A stretch of DNA of 15,435 nt from Lachnospiraceae bacterium (GCA_009774655.1 VSOD01000047.1:1-15435), one strand, 5' to 3'. Shown: positions 7,044 through 13,504, counted from the first letter of the stretch. Notes: generated by a model not told the origin, from the sequence alone. A program made the numbers and translations.

Positions 7044-8378
7044 ATGATGAAAAAAGGCAGGAATCTTTTACGGAAGCTGTCGGCATTTTTGCTGATGGCC
7101 ATGATCAGCGTTCCGCTTCTGGGGAGCGATTCCGGGGCATCCTGTGTGCAGGCAGCCGGACAAAAAGAAAAGGCTGCGGTATCGGAGATGACGGTTCACT
7201 ATCTGGATGTGGGTCAGGGAGACTGCGTCCTGGTATCGTGCGACGGCGAATCCATGCTGATTGACGCCGGGGATAACAACCAGGGTACGAAGATTCAGAA
7301 TTATCTCAGGAAGCAGGGTGTGACGAAGCTGAAATATGCTGTCGGCACCCATCCGGATGCGGATCATATCGGCGGTCTGGATGTGATTCTTTATAAGTTC
7401 GACTGCGGGACGGTGATGATGCCGGATGTATCCAAGAATACGGCGACCTACCGGGATGTAGTGGATACCATGAAGCAGAAGGGCTATCGGAACACTGTGC
7501 CGGAGCCGGGGGACAGTTTTAAGCTGGGTGACGCCGTGTGCACGGTTTTGGGGCCGGAAGAAAGCTATGAGGATGCCAACAACAATTCCATCGTGCTGAA
7601 AGTCGAGCACGGGGAGAACAGCTTCCTTTTTATGGGAGATGCCGAGGCGGAGGCGGAGGCCGATATCCTGAGCGGCGGCGCTGATGTGGAGGCGGATGTG
7701 CTGAAAGTCGGTCATCACGGCAGCCGCTCTTCGTCGTCGCAGAAATTCTTAAAGGCTGTGGATCCCGCTTATGCGGTGATCAGCTGCGGAGAAGACAACA
7801 GTTATGGCCATCCTCATGCGGAGACGCTCAACAATCTGCGCGCCATGGGCGTGGACGTATTCAGAAGCGACGAACAGGGTGCGATCGTGGCAGTTTCCGA
7901 CGGCAGTCAGATCACCTGGAACAGCGCGCCGTCCGAGAGCTGGAAAGCGGGTGAGCCGACGGGCGGTTCTTCCACAGGCAGCGGCAAGACGCAGAGTAAG
8001 CTGCCAGGGACAGAGAGTAAGAGCAGTCAGAACGCGGGAAATGATGGCAGTCAGTCGTCCACGGGGAACGCTGCCGCAGGCAGCGGCGCGGAGGGAAATA
8101 TCGGAAACAGCGCCGTGACAGCGGAAGCTTCGGGCGGCGAAGCGGCCGGCAATACGCAGCAGGCCCAGGAGAGTATCAAGCAGGAGACTGCCGGTACACA
8201 GGTTCCGGCCGGGGAAGCGCCGGTCTCCGGCAGCTACATCGGCAATATGAACAACGGCAAGCTGCATAAGGCAAGCTGCAGCTATCTTCCGATGGAGAAA
8301 AACCAGGCACTGTTTGGCACCAGAGAGGAGGCAGTGGCGGCGGGCTACAGCGATCCGTGTAAGAAGTGTAATCCGTAA
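7044..8378 (+). CDS. Secreted ComEC-like metallo-beta-lactamase-fold hydrolase with C-terminal Ada-type zinc-binding module
   Basis: The 444-aa protein starts with a signal peptide (basic start, hydrophobic stretch about residues 12-28, likely cleavage after VQA), so it should act outside the membrane. Residues 48-290 match the soluble hydrolase domain found in ComEC/Rec2 and its stand-alone relatives: YLDVGQGDC, metal motif THPDADH (H103, D105, D107, H108), D199 in MGDAE, GHHGS (H224, H225) and GHPH (H256, H258). All expected metal ligands are present. A Ser/Gly/Ala-rich linker (about 295-395) joins a last domain of about 49 residues with H408, C412, C439 and C442, resembling the zinc-binding module attached to many secreted nucleases. 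Cleavage of extracellular DNA or nucleotides is inferred. The start is 7044 or, better spaced from GGGAGG (7034-7039), the adjacent ATG at 7047. Confidence 0.9.
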   Translation: MMKKGRNLLRKLSAFLLMAMISVPLLGSDSGASCVQAAGQKEKAAVSEMTVHYLDVGQGDCVLVSCDGESMLIDAGDNNQGTKIQNYLRKQGVTKLKYAVGTHPDADHIGGLDVILYKFDCGTVMMPDVSKNTATYRDVVDTMKQKGYRNTVPEPGDSFKLGDAVCTVLGPEESYEDANNNSIVLKVEHGENSFLFMGDAEAEAEADILSGGADVEADVLKVGHHGSRSSSSQKFLKAVDPAYAVISCGEDNSYGHPHAETLNNLRAMGVDVFRSDEQGAIVAVSDGSQITWNSAPSESWKAGEPTGGSSTGSGKTQSKLPGTESKSSQNAGNDGSQSSTGNAAAGSGAEGNIGNSAVTAEASGGEAAGNTQQAQESIKQETAGTQVPAGEAPVSGSYIGNMNNGKLHKASCSYLPMEKNQALFGTREEAVAAGYSDPCKKCNP

Positions 8379-8420
8379 AACCGGACAAATAAGCAGAATA
8401 GATGACAGAAGCACCACGAA

Positions 8421-8465
8421 AATATGCAGGATCAGGAAAGCCATCTCTGATTCTGTATATTTTTT
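8421..8465 (+). terminator. Rho-independent terminator of the metallo-hydrolase gene
   Basis: A 15-bp stem (8421-8435 with 8447-8461, two G-U pairs) closes an 11-nt loop and runs into a tract of T (8461-8465). It lies about 40 bases after the stop codon. Confidence 0.85.
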
Positions 8466-8539
8466 GGGTGAAATTATTATGTTCCTGTAGATTTAACGCC
8501 CTACCAGAGACAGATCCACGCGGGAATAAAAGAGCGGAG

Positions 8540-8568
8540 TTTTCAGAGCGTCAGAATCGTGCTATAAT
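8540..8568 (+). promoter_or_regulatory. Candidate promoter upstream of the restriction-modification remnant
   Basis: TTTTCA (8540-8545), 17 bases, TATAAT (8563-8568). Its transcript would start near 8575 with a small hairpin (CAGAAA/TTTCTG, 8578-8595) whose loop is GAGGAG. No convincing open reading frame follows. It may be an upstream second promoter of the methyltransferase operon or drive a short RNA. The gap 8466-8713 holds this, a second small hairpin (8618-8632) and the LexA-box promoter, but no gene I can support. Confidence 0.5.
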
Positions 8569-8637
8569 GGCAAAATACAGAAAGAGGAGTTTCTGTAGAC
8601 AGCGATATATCTGCAGGTCCTGATTTACAGGAAAAAC

Positions 8638-8666
8638 TTGACTGATAAGAACGTATGTTCTATAAT
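8638..8666 (+). promoter_or_regulatory. Promoter of the HindIII-like remnant and methyltransferase
   Basis: A -35 TTGACT (8638-8643), 17-base spacer and perfect -10 TATAAT (8661-8666). The start would be near 8672, about 40 nt before the endonuclease fragment, which has an AAGGAG ribosome binding site just upstream (about 8699-8704). Confidence 0.85.
8649..8660. promoter_or_regulatory. LexA/DinR SOS box inside the promoter
   Basis: GAACGTATGTTC matches the Gram-positive LexA consensus GAAC-RNRY-GTTY at every defined base. It fills the promoter spacer and abuts the -10 hexamer, so bound LexA would block RNA polymerase. This predicts derepression after DNA damage. Confidence 0.65.
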
Positions 8667-8713
8667 AATGAAATACACAACGAAATCGCTTTGACCGGAA
8701 GGAGAAGAATGCC

Positions 8714-9031
8714 ATGTTTCATAGACTGGTTGAACAGATTTTTGAGTCAGCACAAAAAGATTTTAAGAAAGCCTCAGAAGAAATAAGGCTGTTTGTTGAT
8801 ACGATGCCAAGAGAAGATTTTATCTTAACAGTGAAAGAAATCGGCACTATTCCGGAAAGCATAGAACATGATTCGACGGAGGAAAAGCTGTATTCAAAAG
8901 CATCGGATATTGTTCTGGCCAGATGTTTCAGAGAGTTGGGGCTGGCATCAAGGGCACTGGATGAGAGGGGAGACAGTGCAGACATTATTGCAGAAAGCAG
9001 ATCTGGGTATCACTACAGCCTGGTTGCTTAA
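8714..9031 (+). pseudogene. Truncated HindIII-family type II restriction endonuclease (N-terminal third only)
   Basis: The 105 residues align well, from memory, with the first third of HindIII (about 300 aa). Shared blocks include DFKKAS, the STEEKLYSKASDIVLA stretch (STQEKLFSKAGDIVLA in HindIII), ERG-x-x-x-DIIA and Y-x-LVA. HindIII continues LVA-DAK, giving the Asp and Lys of its PD-(D/E)XK centre. Here a TAA stop follows LVA directly, so the catalytic D-x-K and everything after it are missing. Only 22 bases separate the stop from the methyltransferase, too few to hide the missing ~195 codons, so this is a deletion and not a simple frameshift. The fragment keeps a good promoter and ribosome binding site and could still be translated. 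It cannot be an active nuclease. The family call is confident; the alignment was done by eye against a remembered sequence. Confidence 0.85.
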
Positions 9032-9052
9032 GAAGATAGACGGGGGAAAGAA

Positions 9053-9949
9053 ATGAGCAGAGTAGAATGTGGAGATTCGATCCGGTTGATAAAAACTGTG
9101 GCCAGTGAATCCGTACATCTTATCTTATCGGATATTCCTTATGGAATTAACTACGAGGAATGGGATGTATTGCATAATAATACAAACAGTGCTCTGTTAG
9201 GAAGAAGTCCTGCGCAGGAAAAATGTGGCACGGTTTTTAAAACACGCGGCAAACCTTTGAATGGATGGTCACAGGCTGACAAGGCGATTCCGATGGAATA
9301 CTATCAGTGGTGCAGCTCCTGGGCAGGAGATTGGTACAGAGTGTTAAAGCCGGGTGCAAGCTGTTTTATATTTGCCGGGAGAAGAATGGCACACAGATGC
9401 ATCTGCGCGATGGAAGACGCCGGCTTCATCTTCAAGGATATGATCGCATGGGAGAAAGATTCGGCAGCATATAGAGCACAGAGGGTGCGCTGCGTTTTTG
9501 ACAGAAGAAATGACAGCGAGAACAGTAAAAAATGGGATGGCTGGAAGATCGGTAATTTAAGACCGCTGTTTGAACCCATTTTATGGTTTATGAAACCTTA
9601 TCCCCAGGGAGGGACATTAACAGATAATATCATAGAACATCAGATTGGCGCATTTAATGAACAGAAATTAAAAGAGCTTACAGAATGGAACGAAGGACTG
9701 GAGAAATGCTCCAATATTTTGAAAGTCCACATTCAGAAATCGGACAGAGGACTGCATCCGACACAAAAGGCGATAAAACTGATGGAGATCCTGATAGCGC
9801 TTGTGACCATTGAGGGGCAGGTCGTACTTGATCCGTTCTGCGGCTGCGGGACAACGCTGGTTGCGGCCAGAAACTTAAACAGAGAATACATTGGTTTTGA
9901 AATTAATGCGGAATATTATCAAAATATTCTGAAAAGATTAGGAGAATGA
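9053..9949 (+). CDS. Beta-class adenine-N6 DNA methyltransferase (probable HindIII-type modification enzyme)
   Basis: This 298-aa protein would transfer a methyl group from S-adenosylmethionine to adenine in a short DNA target. Motif IV comes first (SDIPYG, D27-I-P-Y30) and the cofactor motif is near the end (DPFCGCGTT, D260-T268), preceded by HPTQK. This order defines the beta class. Motif IV reads DIPY where DPPY is usual; D, P and Y are kept, so activity is likely. The length is full for the class. The GGGGGAAAG ribosome binding site lies in the 22-base gap after the endonuclease remnant. Pairing with a HindIII-family fragment suggests AAGCTT as target, but that is inference. By eye the gene is richer in A/T than its flanks, which fits acquisition by transfer. 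No terminator is visible before the convergent SDR gene, whose stop is one base away. Confidence 0.9.
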   Translation: MSRVECGDSIRLIKTVASESVHLILSDIPYGINYEEWDVLHNNTNSALLGRSPAQEKCGTVFKTRGKPLNGWSQADKAIPMEYYQWCSSWAGDWYRVLKPGASCFIFAGRRMAHRCICAMEDAGFIFKDMIAWEKDSAAYRAQRVRCVFDRRNDSENSKKWDGWKIGNLRPLFEPILWFMKPYPQGGTLTDNIIEHQIGAFNEQKLKELTEWNEGLEKCSNILKVHIQKSDRGLHPTQKAIKLMEILIALVTIEGQVVLDPFCGCGTTLVAARNLNREYIGFEINAEYYQNILKRLGE

Positions 9950-9950
9950 T

Positions 9951-10676
9951 CTATATCCATCCCCCATCCAGCCCAATGACCTGTCCGGTCAGATAATCGG
10001 GAGCGTTGAGCAGCGAAAGCACCATCTGTGCCACTTCTGATGCTTGACCAATGCGGTCAGCAGGTATTTCCTGCCGCAGCATCTCCATATCTTCTGCGGA
10101 GAAACAGCTGTTCATATCCGTATCGATCACACCGCATGCGATGGCGTTGACCTGAATGCCGCTGGGGGCCAGCTCTTTGGCCAGTGCGCGGGTGAAACTG
10201 TTGACGCCGCCTTTGGAAGCAGAGTAGGCTGCTTCCATGGAGGCGCCTACATTGCCCCATACGGAAGAGATATTGATGATCTTGCCGTGGTGTTCCCGCA
10301 GCATCAGAGGAATTGCCAGGCGGCTTGTATAGAAGACAGCGTCCAGATTTGTGTGCATCACACTTTGCCAGTCGGCGACGGACATCTCGTGCAGCAGCCC
10401 GATATAGGAGATGCCGGCGTTGTTGACCAGTACACTCAATGAAGGAATCTGCGCAAAGATTCGTGCGACTTCGTCAGGATTTCCCATATCTGCAGCAAAA
10501 GGCATACAGGAAATGCCATACTGTTTTGTGAGAGCGTCTGAGAGGGTCGTTAATTGTTCTATAGATTGCCTGCAGGTAAGATAGAGGTGGAAGCCTTCGG
10601 CGGCCAGTCTTTGGGCGATGGCGCGGCCGATGCCGCGGGAAGCGCCGGTTATCAGGGCATATTTTTCCATGAGCAT
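9951..10676 (-). CDS. Short-chain dehydrogenase/reductase, FabG-like (possibly EF-P 5-aminopentanone reductase, YmfI type)
   Basis: This is a complete classical SDR of about 241 aa using NAD(P)H. It has the cofactor motif TGASRGIG (about 10-17), LVNNAG, the catalytic Ser138, Tyr151 and Lys155 (YSASK), and the usual C-terminus TGQVIGLDGGW. The PG motif after the fourth strand reads CGVIDTDM, with Cys for Pro. FabG reduces 3-oxoacyl-ACP, but this gene is not in a fatty-acid cluster. The ISSVWGNVGAS-x-E stretch recalls the YmfI branch, which reduces the aminopentanone on elongation factor P. I cannot decide between them. Three in-frame ATGs lie close together (10682, 10676, 10670). 10676 is chosen because GGAG is seven bases upstream of it. 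Confidence 0.85.
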   Translation of the reverse strand: MLMEKYALITGASRGIGRAIAQRLAAEGFHLYLTCRQSIEQLTTLSDALTKQYGISCMPFAADMGNPDEVARIFAQIPSLSVLVNNAGISYIGLLHEMSVADWQSVMHTNLDAVFYTSRLAIPLMLREHHGKIINISSVWGNVGASMEAAYSASKGGVNSFTRALAKELAPSGIQVNAIACGVIDTDMNSCFSAEDMEMLRQEIPADRIGQASEVAQMVLSLLNAPDYLTGQVIGLDGGWI

Positions 10677-10705
10677 ATGCATTCTCCATTTTTCGTTTTA
10701 TATTT

Positions 10706-10727
10706 TAGGTTTTATGTAGGTTTTATG
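10706..10727. repeat. Perfect 11-bp tandem repeat upstream of the SDR gene
   Basis: TAGGTTTTATG occurs twice head-to-tail (10706-10716, 10717-10727), starting 30 bases upstream of the SDR start, in very AT-rich DNA. It could be an operator for the minus-strand gene. The surrounding AT-richness makes promoter choice unreliable. Confidence 0.6.
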
Positions 10728-10802
10728 TTATGCTACTTTATTATTTTATAACTTTTATACTCTTTATAATTTTATGGAAGATGTTTTTTGCGTCCTGTTC
10801 TG

Positions 10803-10811
10803 TGTTATAAT
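10803..10811 (+). promoter_or_regulatory. Extended -10 promoter upstream of trxB
   Basis: TGTTATAAT is an extended -10 with a perfect TATAAT (10806-10811). The -35 is only a T run. A start near 10818 gives a leader of about 165 nt that includes the hairpin at 10873-10902. Another TATAAT lies at 10765-10770. The 308-base gap between the SDR and trxB genes otherwise shows no gene I can support. Confidence 0.5.
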
Positions 10812-10872
10812 ATTTCTTAGAAGTTTTCAGGTATTGGTCCGGTACTTACGGACTGTCATATTAGATTATAGA

Positions 10873-10902
10873 ATAAACCGCCCGAAATGCAAAGCGGTTT
10901 AT
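10873..10902. repeat. Inverted repeat/hairpin in the trxB leader
   Basis: ATAAACCGC (10873-10881) and GCGGTTTAT (10894-10902) form a perfect 9-bp stem with a 12-nt loop, ten bases before the first in-frame ATG at 10913. There is no T run, so it is not a terminator in this direction. Its core has the same geometry as the inverted repeat at 6924-6949. Confidence 0.6.
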
Positions 10903-10984
10903 CAGGTAAATCATGGAAAGGAGAGCTGTTCCGGCAGGCACAGAGAGTGTATGGCCCTGGGTGGAACAGCAACAGCACAATACT

Positions 10985-11896
10985 ATGTATGATTTGATCA
11001 TTATCGGTTCCGGGCCGGCGGGCATGTCGGCGGCAGTTTACGGCGTCCGTGCGGGCCTGCACCTGCTGGTTCTGGAAGAAAAGCCTATGAGCGGCGGCCA
11101 GATCTTAAATACCTATGAGGTGGACAACTATCTGGGGATGCCCGGTATCAACGGGTTTGATATGGGGATGAAGTTCAGGGAGCATATGGACAGTATGGGC
11201 GTAGAATGCAGGACTGCGACGGTCACGGGGATTACTGACCGTGGACAGAGCAAGGTGGTGGAGACGGCGGACGGGACGGGCTATGAAGCGCGGACGCTGA
11301 TTTTGGCCACAGGTGCGGAGCACGCTTCTTTGGATGCACCGGGCGAGGAGGCATATAAGGGCAGAGGCGTTTCCTACTGTGCCACCTGCGACGGCGCTTT
11401 TTTCAGAGGCAAAGACGTGGCAGTGGTGGGCGGCGGTGACGTGGCGGTGGAAGACGCCATCTATCTGGCGCGGATGTGCAGGAAGGTGTGGCTTGTCCAT
11501 CGCAGGGACAGCCTGCGGGCCGCGAAGAGCCTGCAGCAGAAACTTATGTCCTGTGAGAACGCAGAGATTCTCTGGAACAGGACGCTTGCCGCTGTTCAGG
11601 GGGCGGATCTGGTGGAAAAGGTAACACTGCGCAGTGTTATGGATGAAACAGAGGAAGAACTGCCTGTAGATGGCGTTTTCATCGCGGTGGGCATGCATCC
11701 GAATACAGAAGCGTTCCGCGCGGCGGTTCCCTGTGATGAGAAAGGGTACGTTCTGGCAGGAGAGGACTGTGCCACCAAAGTGCCCGGAATCTTTGCAGCG
11801 GGCGACATCCGCACCAAGCAGGTACGGCAGATCATCACGGCGGCAGCAGACGGGGCATGTGCGGTGGCATCCGTGGAGAAATACTTAAATCTGTAA
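10985..11896 (+). CDS. trxB: Thioredoxin-disulfide reductase (low-molecular-weight type)
   Basis: This 303-aa cytoplasmic flavoprotein would pass electrons from NADPH through FAD to thioredoxin. Visible motifs are the FAD site GSGPAG (8-13), the redox pair C132-A-T-C135 followed by D136, the NADPH site GGGDVA (149-154) with HRR (172-174), and the final FAD site AAGDIR. Length and motif order match bacterial TrxB. The frame opens at ATG 10913, which would add 24 unconserved residues. ATG 10985 is preferred because the FAD-binding strand begins there. It has no good ribosome binding site of its own, but a 13-codon frame starting at ATG 10951 ends across it (ctATGtaTGA), so coupled translation is possible. 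No clear terminator follows. Paralogues acting on other disulfide partners cannot be excluded. Confidence 0.93.
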   Translation: MYDLIIIGSGPAGMSAAVYGVRAGLHLLVLEEKPMSGGQILNTYEVDNYLGMPGINGFDMGMKFREHMDSMGVECRTATVTGITDRGQSKVVETADGTGYEARTLILATGAEHASLDAPGEEAYKGRGVSYCATCDGAFFRGKDVAVVGGGDVAVEDAIYLARMCRKVWLVHRRDSLRAAKSLQQKLMSCENAEILWNRTLAAVQGADLVEKVTLRSVMDETEEELPVDGVFIAVGMHPNTEAFRAAVPCDEKGYVLAGEDCATKVPGIFAAGDIRTKQVRQIITAAADGACAVASVEKYLNL

Positions 11897-11918
11897 CAAA
11901 TTTAATATTTGTAATAAA

Positions 11919-11935
11919 TGTAAATTATTTGTGAA
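11919..11935 (+). promoter_or_regulatory. Partial WalR-like site upstream of the NlpC/P60 gene
   Basis: TGTAAA, five bases, TGTGAA: one mismatch to the TGTWAH-N5-TGTWAH direct repeat. It lies upstream of the -35 (11994), where an activator could bind. Weak on its own, because the region is AT-rich and contains several TGTAA words. Confidence 0.3.
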
Positions 11936-11993
11936 ATGGCATAAAACACAATGTCTGGCGTATATATGCATTCATTTTTAGAATATGCTGTGG

Positions 11994-12022
11994 TTGACAA
12001 ATAGATTCTCCGGTGTTATATT
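11994..12022 (+). promoter_or_regulatory. Promoter of the NlpC/P60 gene
   Basis: Perfect -35 TTGACA (11994-11999), 17 bases, -10 TATATT (12017-12022). Start near 12029, with an ACAGGAG ribosome binding site just before ATG 12079. Confidence 0.82.
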
Positions 12023-12031
12023 ATTCCCAGA

Positions 12032-12048
12032 TGTAACAAATTTGTAAC
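12032..12048 (+). promoter_or_regulatory. WalR (YycF)-type direct repeat in the NlpC/P60 leader
   Basis: TGTAAC-AAATT-TGTAAC fits the WalR consensus TGTWAH-N5-TGTWAH exactly. WalR controls wall hydrolase genes in Bacilli, and the gene downstream is a wall hydrolase. The site lies at about +4 to +20, a position that in Bacilli usually means repression. Confidence 0.55.
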
Positions 12049-12078
12049 AAATGAGATGATAATTAACAGGAGTAATCT

Positions 12079-13388
12079 ATGAAGATGAAGAATGTAAGAA
12101 TAGCAGCATGTGCAATAACGGCGGTTCTGGCTTTTTCCGGTATGGGGATGGACGCGTGGGCCGTTGGCAGTGTCAGTTCGGTTCTGCCGTCGGCAGGTAT
12201 AGATTTTCGATGCAGGATCAGGAGAAGACCACGGCGCTCTCCAGTTTGCAGGAGGAATCCGAGAAGGAAGCTGCCAGGAATGCGGGCACGGACGGTGCGA
12301 GTGTGGGCAGTGTGCAGGTCGGTGGGTTTGCGGATATGGCGAGCACCGACAACAAGGTCAGCGCCGCACATTCGAGGAAGATCGAAGATACGGTCGTTGT
12401 CAGTGAAGGGTATACGAGAGACCTGAAAGAGAACACCGGATTGACCGAGGAAGAGGAAGGCTTTAAGAAGCTGGTCATCGCCAGAGTCAACGATTACGTG
12501 AATGTTCGTGATCTGCCCAGCGAGGAAGGCAATATCGTAGGTAAGCTGTACAATAAGTCAGTCGGTAATTTCATCGAAGAAGAGAACGGCTGGTATAAAA
12601 TCAAATCCGGTTCCGTGGAAGGTTACGTGAAAGGAGAATACTGCGTGACCGGCGATGAGGCTGTAGATTACGCGAAGGAAGTAGGTACGCGTATCGCAAC
12701 GGTTACGACGACCACCCTTAAAGTACGTGAACAGCCCGGTCTGGAAGAGACAGTGCTCGGTCTGGTGCCCATCGAGGATGAGCTGATCGTCACAGAAGAG
12801 CTGGACGGCTGGGTCAAGGTTAATATCGAGGAAGGTGACGGGTATGTTTCCAACGAGTACGTTACCTTATCTACAGAGTTTGTGAAGGCTGAGTCCATCG
12901 AAGAAGAGCGGGCAAGGCTGGAGAAGGAAGAAGCGGCCAGAAGAGCGGCGCAGGAAGCGGCGAATAAGAAGATGGCTTCCAATAAGGCATCCTCTTCCAG
13001 TCAGACCACGGACGGCGGTAAGACCTATCAGAATCCTACCGGCAGTTCGGGATCCGATGTCGTGAAGTTCGCGATGCAGTTCGTAGGAAATCCGTATGTA
13101 TACGGCGGTACCAGTCTGACCAACGGCGCGGACTGTTCCGGATTCGTTATGAGCGTCTATAACAATTTCGGTGTGAGCCTGCCTCACTCATCCGCGGCAG
13201 ACAGAAACGTGGGCGCTGCGGTGAACGGGATCGAGAATGCACAGCCAGGTGACATCGTATGTTATTCCGGCCATGTGGGAATCTACGCAGGTAACGGGCA
13301 GCTTGTACATGCATCTACGTCCAAGACGGGTATCATCGTTTCCAGCGCTACCTATCGTCCGATTCTGTCGATCCGGAGAATCTTCTGA
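12079..13388 (+). CDS. Secreted SH3b-SH3b-NlpC/P60 cell-wall hydrolase with an apparent one-base frameshift
   Basis: The protein would cut the peptide part of peptidoglycan outside the cell. A signal peptide (MKMKNVRIAACAITAVLAFS, cleavage near AWA) begins at ATG 12079 after ACAGGAG. That frame loses sense near 12204-12207, a run of four T. One extra T would join it to the frame that stays open to 13388 (reading IDF-SMQDQ). The second frame carries two SH3b domains (about 12475-12650 and 12690-12875), an Ala/Glu-rich coiled segment (12890-12970), a Ser/Gly linker, and an NlpC/P60 domain with catalytic Cys (ADCSGF, 13134-13136), His (GHVGIY, 13272-13274) and a third polar residue His (13308-13310). 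An ATG at 12108 opens the second frame but has no ribosome binding site and no signal peptide. The break may be a sequencing error, a true mutation or slippage. Confidence 0.85.
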
Positions 13389-13456
13389 TTCGGCGGCAGC
13401 GATAAGATACAGAGATGGAAAGTAACCGTATAGAGTATGCAGTGATCAGAAATCAG

Positions 13457-13485
13457 GACGGCTGAGAGATCAGCCGTCTTTTTTT
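13457..13485 (+). terminator. Rho-independent terminator of the NlpC/P60 gene
   Basis: A perfect 9-bp stem GACGGCTGA/TCAGCCGTC with loop GAGA is followed by seven T. Confidence 0.92.
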
Positions 13486-13504
13486 AGATTTTTGCGCCGC
13501 CCTC

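Noticed and set aside
8402..8623. 73-codon plus-strand frame
   Set aside because: It begins inside the terminator region of the metallo-hydrolase gene, spans the terminator hairpin and a promoter, has no ribosome binding site, and its composition is not protein-like.
11892..11912. Hairpin ACAAAT/ATTTGT directly after trxB as a terminator
   Set aside because: Short all-A/T-type stem without a T run. Too weak to call.
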